From positions 262,511 through 326,510 of the forward strand of contig JAKLLG010000002.1 of NCBI GenBank assembly GCA_023150275.1: a stretch of 64,000 nucleotides of DNA. The letters run 5' to 3'. Shown here one piece after another: positions 28,501-40,500 of the stretch (its first letter is position 1; the number at the start of each line of letters is the position of its first letter). The DNA is from Rhodocyclaceae bacterium (GTDB taxonomy: Bacteria; Pseudomonadota; Gammaproteobacteria; Burkholderiales; Rhodocyclaceae). A program made the position numbers and the translations under genes. The notes below the pieces were generated by a model. It was not told the DNA's origin, did no database searches, and saw nothing but the letters and a program-made list of their open reading frames with translations.

Positions 28501-31500
28501 GAGTTCCACCAGCGCCACGGCCAGCGTGTCGGGCGGCGACAAGGCCACGGATGACGGCAGCGCGCCCGCTACCGGTGGCGGTTCGGGCAGCGGCGAAACC
28601 GTGGACGACAAGGTGGCCGGCCAGCAGGACAAGGCGACGGCCGCCGGCAAGAAGACAGCCGCCAAGGCACCGGCGACGACGCCGGCCGCCGGCAGCACGG
28701 CCAGCGACAAGCTCGACACCAACAAGCAGACGCCACCCAAGGGCGAAACCAGTGAAGGCGGCGTCTCGGTTGCTGCCGCCGTCGGCGTGAACGTTGGCGT
28801 GGCGACGACCACGGCGCGTGTCGGCAAGGGCAAGCGCATCACCAGCAGCGCTGGCGAGCTCAAGGTGGCGAGTGCCAACCAGACCGATACCAGTGCATCT
28901 GCCGACGGCAGCCAGGTCGATAGCGCGAAGAGCACCAATGTCGGCGTCGGTGCCGCCGTGGCGCTCAACGTCGGTGTGGCGACGACGACGGCGGTCGTGG
29001 CCGACGAAGCCGATGTGTCGACCAAGGGTCTGACCATCAGTGCCACCAACATCTCCGGCCAGACAAGCGATTCCTCCGCCACCGCCAAGAGCGGTGCCGG
29101 CGCCGGCAACGTCGGCGTGGCCGGTTCGCTGGCCATCAACTCGGCCACCAACACCACCGTTGCGCTGCTTGAGGGCAACACCGACAGCGACGCCAGCGTT
29201 GCCAAGGTCGATGCCAACGACGGTGCCGTACTGATCGAAGCCAAGAACGAGACGACCAGCAAGGTGACTGTCAGCGCCGATGTGAAAGGCACGGACGACA
29301 AGGCCAAGGTCGGTGTCGGTGCTTCGGTCGGCGTGAACGTCGGCGTCAATACCACCGTCGCCGAAGTCGCCGATGGCACGCAGCTGACCGATGCCGCGAG
29401 CGTCGCGCTCAACGCAAAGACCATCCATTCGATGACGACCGACGTCACCGGCGGTGCCGCCGGTGCCAAGGTGTCGATCACCCCGGTGGTGGCAGCCACG
29501 ATTGCCGTTAACACCACCACGGCGCGCCTCGGCGAGGGCGCAACAGAGCTCGACGTCGCCGGTGCCTACAGCAGCTCGGCCGACCAGACCAGCGTCATCA
29601 AGACCAAGGCCACCGGCCAGGCACAGGGCGATGTCGCTGTGGGCGCGTCGCTGGGCGCCACGATTTCCGTGGACAATGTCGCCGCCACTGTCGAGCGCAA
29701 TCTCGACGCTGGCAACGGTCTCGCGCTGGCCGCGAAGTCGGATACCTCGCTGACCACCGAAGTGAAGGCCGGCGCCAAGGGTGCCAAGGCCGCGAAGAAG
29801 GATGCCGCCGGCAACGAAACACCGGAGGCTGGTACCACCGTCGACGAACAGAAGAAGACCCAGCTCGACTTCGCCAAGGGTCGCAACTCGGCCGCGTCGA
29901 GCGTCAGCACCGATACGCCGGCAGACAAGAAGCTGGAAGCGAAGACGCCGGACACCACCGAGCAGGCGCCGGGCACCGACAAGCCGACCAATGCGCCCAG
30001 CAATGAAAAGCAGGGCAAGAAGGTCAGTGTTGCCGCCGCCATTGGTGCAACGGTGGCCTACAACGAGGCCAAGGCCGGGATCAAGGCCGGCAAGACGGTC
30101 GGCGCCGGCACCGGCAAGCTTAAGGTCGCTGCCGAAAGCGATACCAACTATCGCACGCTGGCCACCGGTGAAGCGGTCTCCGACGATGTCGGTGTCGCTG
30201 CCGCCGTTGCCCTGACGGGGACTTACAACAAGACACAGGCCACGATCGGCAGCGGCGTCAAGGTCGACGATGCCGGCGATGTCGAGGTGAGTGCCATCTC
30301 GCGGCAGAACCGTGCCACCGACTTCCAGAAGACGATGAGCGCCGAAGCCGTTTCCGGCGCGGGCGGCGGCGAGGTTGCCGTGGCCGGCAGCCTCGCGGTG
30401 GTTGGCAACTGGAACGAAACACGCGCCACCATCGACGAGGGCGCGACGATCGGTGCCGATGGCGCTCCGGTCGGAGATGTCACCGTCAAGGCGGACGAAA
30501 CCAGCAAGGTTGCCGCACAGGCGCGCGCCGGCGCACTGTCGACCGGTGAGAAGAGCAAGGCCGGGGTTGGTGCGTCCTTTGCCGTGCTGCTTTCCTACAA
30601 CCAGAACACTGCGGCGGTTGGTTACGACGCCAACAGGAACGGCAGCTACGCGCCGACCTCGATCCACGCCGACTCGCTATCCGTCACCGCCACCAAGAAC
30701 CGCGTCTGGTTCCTCGTGCCGACGCTGGCCGACGCCAAGAACTTCGTCGTCAACGACATCAAGAATCTCAACTTCGATTTCCTCGATCCGTCTACCTATC
30801 TGGGCTCGAACAACTACTACACCGAAGCCGTTGCGGGTGCGGCGGCCAAGGGCAATGCCGCCGTGGCGGGTGCCTTCGCGGTCAATGTCTTCGGCAATAC
30901 CACCGAGGCCTATCTCGGCAATTCAGTGAATGTCACCGCCTCCGGCAAGCAGCCGGCGGGCGAGCAGCTTGGCGTTGAAGTCGCCGCGCACAGCGATACG
31001 CAGGCGATCTCCTTCGTCGGTGGCGTGGCCGGTGCCAAGAAGGCCGGTGTCGGACTGGCCGCGACCAGCATCGTCAATCTCGACCAGACTCGCGCCACCA
31101 TCGGCGAGGATGCGGTCGTCAAGTCGAATGCCGATGGTGCTGGTGTCGAAGTCAGCGCCTATGCGCGGCAGGACATTGCCAACGTCGGCGTGGCTGGTGG
31201 CCTCGCCAGCGAAGGCGCCGCTGTGGCTGGCGTGCTCGGCGCGATCGTCTCGCTCGCCAAGACGGAAGCGAAGATCGGCGAGGATGCCGAGGTCAAGTCG
31301 AGGGGCGATATCGACGTCGAGGCAACCAGCGACGTCACTGCCGTAATGGTGGCTGGCGGCTTGTCCGGCGGCAAGAATGCCGGTGTCGGTGCCTCGATTG
31401 GCGCCAATGTGCTGGCCAACGAAACGCGTGCCGAGATTGGCGACAACGCCGAAGTAACGGCGAAGAACAACCTGAAGGTCGCGGTGGATGCCGACGAGGT

Positions 31501-34500
31501 CGCTGTCACAGCGATCGTTGCAGCGGCTGTCGCCGAAAAGGCGGCCGTTTCTGGCGCCTTCTCCACCAACGTCATCGTCGGCGATACAGTGGCCGTGGTC
31601 GGGCAGGGGGCACAACTCAACACCGATGCCATCTACAACGGCAGCGCGCAGAACGTGGCCATCACCGCGCGTGACGACACGGTCGTGGTCGGCATCACCG
31701 GTGGTGGTGCCGGTGGCGGCAAGGCCGGCGTCGGTGCGGCGCTCGATACCACGGTGCTGGTGAAGACGGTCAAGGCCTACATCGAGGACGATGCGGGTGG
31801 TTTGAACCTTGCCCAGGTCAATGCCGATCGCAATGTGCAGATCGATGCTGGCGCAACGGAAACCATCACTTCCGTATCGATGGGCTTTGCCGGCGCCGGC
31901 AACGTCGGGGTGGGTGGTGCCGTGTCGATCGTCGTTAACAAGAACGACGTGCAGGCCGGCATCGGCAAGTCGGCCAAGGTCGATTCCGACGGCAACGTGC
32001 TGATCAATGCGCAGGATGACGTGGTTGCCGTGCTGACCGCCGGTGCGGGCGCCGGTGGCGGCGATGCCGGCGTCGGTGCTTCGCTGGCCGTGGCCACGCT
32101 GCTCGGCAGCAGCAAGGCCTATGTCGGCGATAACGCCGAGGTCAGTGCGCGCGGCAATGCTGCGGCGGCAACGGTTTACAGCGGTGAAACGGTCTTTTCC
32201 GATACTGAAAATTCCCCGGGCGCGTTCCTTGCCAAGAAGACCGAAGAGGCCAAGGGTCTGTCGGTCACGGCGTACAACCGTGAAGACCTGGTCACCACCG
32301 TCATCGGCGGGGCCGGCGGCGGCACTGCCGGTGTGGCGGCGACGATTTCGGCAAACGTGATTGCCAGCACCACCGAAGCTTCGATTGGCCAGAACGCCAA
32401 GATCAACGAGACCAATACAGCTGCCAGCGCGGACCAGCAGGTTCGCGTGAAGGCGGTGGATGAAACCCTGCTCATCGACAGCGCCCTCGCCGCAGCGGGT
32501 GGCGGCACGGCCGGCGTCGGCGGCTCGGGCAATGTCGGCGTCATCGTCAAGAGCACCACGGCCAAGGTCGGCAAGGGTGCCGACATCAAGGTGAAGAAGG
32601 CTTTTGAACTCACAGCCGCATCGTCCGATGTGGCGGTGGCGCCGACTGTCGGCATTGCCGGCGGCGGTACTGCCGGTGTAGGTGGTGCACTTGCAGCAGT
32701 CGGTGTCGCCAACACCACGCAGGCCTATGTGGAGGATGGCACGAGCGCGACGGATCGCGCGAAGATCGCTGTCAGCGGCGGCAATCTTGAAGTTTCGGCC
32801 GACGAATTCTCGTCGGCCTGGATCACTGTCGGTACCGGTGCTGGTGGCGGCACGGCCGGCGTTGGCGGCGCACTCGCCGTCGGCGTCAATGCCAGCACCA
32901 CCAAAGCGCGCATCGGCGATTACACCGAAACCGACGCCTCGGGAACGACCAGCGTCACGGCGAACTCGACCGAAAACGTGAACAGCATCGCCATCGCCGG
33001 GGGCGGCGGCGGTGCCGCCGGCGTGGTCGGCAGCGTCTCGCTCGATGTCGTCATCTCGAAGACCGAGGCAGGCATCGGCGAATACGCCAAGGTGAACCAG
33101 AGCGCGGCGATCACTTCTGCCGATCAGAGCGTCGACGTGTCGGCGACGGATCGTGTCATCAGCGTTGCTGCTGCAGGCAGCGGTGCTGGCGGCGGTGCGG
33201 CTGGCGTCGGCGGTTCGCTGGCGGTGACGGTAGCGCTCAACACGACCTCGGCCTACATCGACGACAACGCCACGGTCAGTGCGGCGAAGGACGTGAGCGT
33301 GAATGCCTCGTCCGAGAAGTACGTGAACTCGGCAACCTTCGCCGGCACCGGTGGTGGCGCTGCCGGGGTCGCGGGCGGCGTGTCGATCCTCGCTGTCGGT
33401 TCGCTGTTCGATGGCGATGCCAAGAGCGGGCTGCAGAGTACCGACGCGGACGGCAACAGCACGACGACGCAGGCACGGGCCGACCAGTCCACAGGCGCCA
33501 GTCAGGTCGGCGGCGCCCTCGGCAACTCGAAGCAATCGACCGAAACGAAGGCACTCCTCGACAGCAAGTCGGACAAGCTGGCAGTGAGCAAGTCGATGTC
33601 CGACACGGCGGACGTTCCGCTGAAGAACACGCAGGCGTTCATCGGCTACGGTGCCAAGGTGAAGGCCGGGAACGATGTTGCCGTGACTGCCAAGGACAGC
33701 ACGGTCGCGATCAATGCCAACGGTGCGGGCGCCGGTGGTGGTGCGGCCGGCGTCGCCGGATCGCTCGGCGTGACGCTGTTGCACGATTCGGCGGAAGCCT
33801 TCGTTGCCAACCAGGCAAAGGTTGATGCGGGCCGCAAACTTTCGGTGAAGGCCGAGACCAGCGAGACCGTGGTCAACGTTGGCGTTACCGGCTACGGCGG
33901 TGGTGCGGCCGGTGTCGGCGGTTCGGCCGCGGTGAACGTCGTGACCTCGAACACCTCGGCCTACATCGGCGATGCTGACATCAATCAGGAAAACACCAGC
34001 ACCGAGCGTTCGGTGGAAGTCGAGGCCGACAGCAACAGCAACCTCATCGCCGTGGCTGGCTCCGGTGGCGGCGCCGGTGCAGCTGCCGTGGGTGGCGTCC
34101 TCAACGTGAACACGCTGGCGAAGAAAACAACGGCGTTCATTGGCGAAGGCGCAAGCGTCGAGGCCGACCAGAACGTGATCGTCGATGCCAGTTCGGCACA
34201 GAACATCATTTCTGCCGGCATCTCCATTCAGGGCGCCGGTGCGGCCGCGGTGGGTGGCGCAGCGACGGTGAACGTTGTCGCCAATACCACGGAGGCCTTC
34301 ATTGGCTCCGCGCGCGACGATGCCTCGAAGACAGCAGCAACCGTCGATTCCGATGGCAACGTCGTCGTTGCTGCCGCGGACGATACGCTGATGATCGCCG
34401 TTGCCGCGAGCGGTACGGGCGCGGGTGCAGCCGCTTTTGGTGGTGTCGCCAGCGCCAATGTCATCTCCAGCCAGACGCGTGCCTATGTCGGCGACAGCGC

Positions 34501-37500
34501 GGTCGTCAATGCGCGCGGAAACGCGGCCGGCACGTCGGTTGCCACCGGCGCCATCGACAATTCCACGGTCGGTGCGACACCTTCGCTGCCGAGCGGTGTC
34601 TCGGGCGAGGTCGATGCCGACCGCGATGGCACCAAGGATGGCGACATCAGCAACGGCGCCAGCTTTACGCTGGCCACGGGCGGTTCGAGTACCGGCATCA
34701 ACCCGTCCTCGATCAAGGATTCTTCCGGCAACAGCGTTGGCAGCGCGCTGGGCGGCATGGGCAAGAAAGGGACCGAGACGGTCACCGGCCTTTCCGTCAC
34801 TGCGACCGGCAACGAGAAGATCATCACAGCCTCGATGGGCATCGCCGGTGCCGGCGCAGCCGCCGGCACCGGGGCGGCCGCGGCCGACGTCGTGGCGTCG
34901 ACCACCGAGGCGAGCATCGGCAATGGTGCGCAGATCAACCAGAGCGGCACCGTCAACGGCAACAGCGACGTGCGCGTGCGCGCCGCCGACAACAGCTTCG
35001 TCGTCATGGTGGCAGGCACCGTGGCGGGCGCCGGCATTGCCGGTGTCAGCGGCTCGGCCAATACGGCCGTGATTGCCAAGAACACGCACGCAACGATCGG
35101 CGATGCAGACATCAAGGCCGGCGACGTGATCGTCGCCGCAGCGGCGAAGGAAGACGCCTACATCATCGATGCCAACGTGTCCTTCGGGGCCGCCGCTGGC
35201 GTTGGTGCGGCGGCCGGCGTTGCCGTGGTGACCAACGACACCGGGGCCGGCATCGCCGCCGGCGCCACGCTCGATGCGCTCGGCGGCATTGCGGTGAAGG
35301 CCGAGCAGGATACCGCCCTCGACATCTACAGCGTTGCCGGATCGGCTGGCGCGCTGGGTCTCGCCGGTGCCTTCTCGATCGGCGTGATCGACAACACCAC
35401 CAAGGCTTACGTCGAGGACGGGACGGCCGTGAAGGCGGCGACGCTCGATGCGGGCGGTGCGACGGAAGTGTCCGCCCGCTCCAGCGAGAAGATCACGACC
35501 GGAACGGCCACCGCGGCCGGCGGGGCTGCCGGTCTTGCCGGCGCTGTCGGCGTCAAGGTGGTGACCTCCGAAACGACCGCCGAGATCGGCGATTATGCCC
35601 AGGTCAACCAGACGCGGCGAGGCGGCGCGGCGCAGGACGTCAAGGTCGGCGCAAGCGACAGCGTGACGCTTGGCGGCGGTGGCGGCTCGGGCGCCGTGGG
35701 CGCACTCTACGGTGCCGGCGCAACCGCCGAGGTGAACGTCGTACGCAACACGACAACGGCGTCGATCGGCGATCATGCCAAGGTGCGCGCCGACAACGAC
35801 ATCGGCGTGACCGCCGACTCCGCCAAGGATGTCACCGACAAGGCCTTCGCCATCGCTGGCGGCGGTTATGCCGGGGTCGCCGGTGCGGTGGCGCTGGCCT
35901 TCGTGGGGGCGAGCATCGAGTCCAACGGCGACGCCAAGTCGGGCATCGGCGATGGCGCCACGGCTGCCGAGGCCGACAAGCGGATGAAGGCCAATGATGT
36001 TGCCCTCAAGCTGGGGGATGATGCCGGCAACAACGAGCATGTGAAGGGTGCCAAGAACGAGATCGACACGCGCGGCAGCGCGCTCGGCGTCGCCAGCGAA
36101 CTGAACGACGCTTCGACGACATCGCGCGACAAGACGCAGGCCTACGTCGGCCACAACTCAGAACTGACTTCCGGCCATCGCATCGATGTCACGGCGACGG
36201 ACAAGACGCAGATCGACCTGAAGACTGCCGGTGCCGGCTTCGGTATCGGCGGTATCGGTGCCGCGATCGGCATCGGCATCACCAAGAGCACCACCGAAGC
36301 CTTCATCGATCACTCGACGATCGTCGATGCAGTGAGCGATGTGCGGGTCGCCGCGACGTCAACGAACGTCGATGGCGATGGCTCAACGGTCACGAGCGCC
36401 GCGGGCGCCGGAGGTGTCGTCGGCGTCAGTGCCGCAATCGCCGTTCTCGACGATACGAGCACGACGCGGGCCTACGTAGGCCACGACGCGCAGATCGAGC
36501 GCGCCGCGATCTTCTCGGTCGAGGCCAGTACCGCACGCAAGGCGGGAACCACGACCGTAGGCGCCGCCGCTGGCGGTATCTCGGTTGGCGGCGCGGTGGC
36601 GCACACCCGTTTCGACGGCACGACCGAAGCCTATCTCGGCAGCGATGCGAGAATCGGCAAGACCTCGGGCAAGCAGGTCGGCTACGTCAATGTCGACGCC
36701 AGCGACGGCTCGACTGGCAAGGCGACGGCGACCGCCGGTTCCGCCGGCATCTATTCTGGTGCTGGCGCCGACGCAACGGCGGACGTCAAGTCTGAGCTGA
36801 CGGCCTATATCGGCAGCGGCGCCGACATCGAGGCGCAGGAGGATGTGGATGTCAGCGCCACGGCAACGCCGGGTGCCGAAGCCAGGTCGGTCGGCGTCAG
36901 CGCCGGCGCCGCGGCCGTCGGTGTTTCCGTTGCGCAGGCGAGCGTCACCTCGAACATACGCGCCTCGGTGGATGCCGACGGCACCATCGATGCCAAAAAC
37001 GTGACGGTGACTGCCCGCAACGATCTTCCGGGCAGCGGCTACACCGCGAAGAGCGATGCCGTTGCGGCAGCAGGCGGCCTGATCGGCGCCAACGGCAGCG
37101 TTTCCGAGGCGAGCTTCAGTGGCAGCACGAATGCCTATATCGACGCCGGCAGCACCATTACCGGCAATACCGCGATCACGGCCGAAACCAACACCCGTCA
37201 GCGCGCAGATGCAACCGGCTTCGTTGTGGGCGGCTATGTCGCCCTCGGCGCCAATTTTGCCAAGGCGACCAGCCAGACCGGTACGCACGCCCATACCGGC
37301 AACAATGTTTCGACATCCGGCGGCGATGTGTCGATCATCGCCGACGGACAGGACGACAACTCGGCAGGCGCGATCGCCGGCAGCGGCGGCATGATCGCCG
37401 GATCGGCCGCCTCGGTGACGACATCGAGCACCAGCGAAACGGACGCGAAGACCGGCAGCGGCGATGCCTCGCACATTCTCGGCGCAGAGGATTTCGTGCT

Positions 37501-40500
37501 GCGCGCGAGCCATCGCACCCTCTTCAATGGCGAAGTCGATAGCGTCAATGCTTCGCTTGCCGGCGCGAGCGGTGCGCTGGCCACCCATACCGTGGGCAGT
37601 ACCGTCGAGGCGGCGCTGGGCAGCGGTGCGCGTGTTACGGCCAATACGGTCGATATCGATGCCGGGAATACCGTCCGCAAGGACTGGTTGCGTGGCGCGG
37701 CCAGCGGCGACGGTGCCGACTGGAACATCCGTTCCGGTTCCGGCGGCGTGATCGACGCGCCGGCTGGCAAGGCAGAAAGCCACGTCGTGCTTGCCACCAC
37801 GGCCGAAGTTGGCGACAACGCAATCGTGCATGTGATTGCCCCTGTCGGCGGCGACGGGTCGTTTGCGATGGATGCGAGCAACACCATCGTCGGCCACGAG
37901 AAATCGAAGCTCGATTCCGGTGGCGCCATCGCCATCGCCAATTCCGCAGCCTACTTCCACGTCGACAGTGCGGATACCACGGCCAGCGTCGGCAGTGGCG
38001 CGAAGATTACCAACGACCAGGGCAACATCGCTGTCGGCACGCATGCCGACGTCGATCTCGACGTGCGTTCGGCTGCGGACACCTACGGTCTCGCCGGCGC
38101 GCCGATGGGGCATGCCCATGCCAAGTACAAGGGCACGCACTCGGTGTCCGTCGGTTCCGGCGCCGAACTGCTCGCCGACGATGGCACCATCGCACTCACG
38201 GCCGGCCAGAGCTCTGCCGGCACCGGTTCGGTGATCAAGGCGAACTCGGCGGTGAACCTCTGGAACAAGACCGCCATCCCGATCAATTCGACGCCGGATG
38301 CGCAAAGCATCGTCGAGAACAATGCGACGCTGGATGTTCTTGGTGCGACGACCAAGGTGATGGCTTCTGGCGACATCAGCCTTGCCGCCGACCGCACCGG
38401 TGTCTCTGTCTACGCGCACGGCATCGGCAAGGACATCTACCGCGAAGCGGCGAGCAAGATCGCCTCCGGCATCAGCAACCTGTTCGGCGGCGGCGACGTC
38501 TCGTTCGACATCACCGGCGGTACTTCGTCCTCTACGGGTAGCTCGACCGCCCGCGTCGATGGCACGGTGATGACCGGCATTCATCGCACGGCATCCTTGA
38601 CGCTCGACTACGAGCTCGACTGCACTGCGGCAAACTGCCGCGATCCATCGACCGGCCTCGTGCAGTGGAAGCTGAAGCCGTCCAAGACGGACAACGTCAG
38701 CTACACGATCAATCCGGCCGTCGGTATCGGTGATGCCATCCTCGCGCGCATCGAGAAGCTCACGGATCTGCTGGAGGCCTATGCCGCCGACCCGGTTGCT
38801 GCCGGTGCCTACCAGTCCGAGATCGCCTTCCTCGAGCATCAGCTGATCGCGCTCGGCATCGGGCACATCGACACGGCGACCGGCAAGATCACCTACTCGA
38901 CCACCTTCAATAACCCGAGTCCGCGCCAGACCATCGAGAAGGCGGTCGTCAGCAACGTCAGCAATGCGCTGGTACAGCAAACCGCCGTTACGGGAGATCC
39001 CGCCAATGCCGCTACCGCCAACGTCGTCGGTGGCGTCGTCAGCGACTACTCGTCGGTGAGTTCACGCAATGGCAGTATCGACACCAATCTGAAGAGCCTC
39101 ACCGGCTATTCCGCAAGCGATGCGACGTATCTGGCACTGCTCGGAAGGATCGCCGATGCCGCCGACCTCACCAATGCCAGCATGGCAGACAGCATCCCGG
39201 CGCTGAAGGCTGCCAACCAGACCCTGCAGACGAACATTGCCGGCTACTCCACGCGCATCAATGAACTGGCGTCCAAGACGACCCGGACGGCGGCCGACAA
39301 TGCCGAAATGACGGCGAAGTCGCTGCAGATCCGCGACTGGATGTCCACCATGGCGGCCAACGACGAGAGTCTCGCGCAGAAGACGGCAACCCTGAGCACC
39401 ACGCTTACCACGATTGCCGGCCATCAGGCGAGCCTGCGCGATGCATGGGCGACGAAACCGGCCGACAGCACGGCGAAGGCCAGCATCACGACCGCCATCG
39501 GCAACAATGCATCGAACATCACGAGTATCGCCAACGCCGGCACGACCTTGTCGAGCGCCTACGATACCTATTTCGATCCGACGCCGGCACCGGCGATTCC
39601 GGGCGCCGTAGTCACCCCGACCTTTACGCAACTGGCGGGCGACCTCTACAGCCAACTGGCATTGACCGGTACTGCCGCCCTCAGCGACACGGCCGCCTCC
39701 GGTCCGATCGCCAATTTCGTCAAGGTCAACGACATTACCGTTGGCCTCGGCAGCATCCGCGTCAAGGCCGACAATCTCGTCGGCACGGGCAGCCTGGAGG
39801 CGCCGGGCAACGCGCAGATCACCATCCGCAACTACTCGCCGAACTTCCTGACCCTGGGCAAGCTGACCATCGACAGCGCCAGCGGTGGCATGGTGACGCT
39901 GAACGAGGTGCTGGTGAACGGCAACGCGGACATCAATCGCGTCAACGCCAGCAAGAGCGGCGCAAGTTTCTCCAACATCCTGACGAAGGACACGGAAGGT
40001 GCCGCACCGCCCGCGATCCTTGTCGAGAGCCATTACAACCCGAACGCGAACCCGGCGCCGAGCGTTCCGGCGCCGGCGCCGAACATCGAACTGGCGGGCG
40101 ACATCAGCAATCCGCGTGGTTCGGTAACGGTGACGAGCAAGGCTGGCAGCATCTACGTCGATGGCAAAATTCACGCGGCGACGGTGAACGTGAAGGCGGA
40201 CAACGGCGATTTCGTACAGAGTTACGTGAACGGCTTCAACGCGATCGCCGGCGATCCCGCGGAGAACGCACAGGGCGGCGGATCGCAGCCGGTCGGCGAC
40301 GGCATCGTCGCCAACGGCGATGTCTTCATCAGTGCCCGCTACCTGAACATCAACGGGCTGGTGCAGAGCGGCCAGGTGAACTTCCATCTCGATCTGCCCG
40401 ATTCGTCGGCGCTCAAGGTGACGGCAACGGCGGACCAGTTCGGCTTGACGACCGCGCAGAAGACCCTGATCGAAAACGCCAGGAAAACCAACACCGATCT

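Noticed and set aside
23738-30667. Open frame of over 2,300 codons on the minus strand opposite the adhesin gene
   Set aside because: The GCC/GGC/GTC-rich repeat codons of the plus-strand gene leave the reverse frame free of stops. The translation has no domain, no proper start signal and mirrors the repeats. The same holds for minus-strand frames at 30923-36154, 36383-38980, 39062-40990 and 40991-44686.
24490-38150. CRISPR array or VNTR
   Set aside because: The repeats are protein-level units in one frame, diverged at DNA level, without identical repeats or regular spacers.
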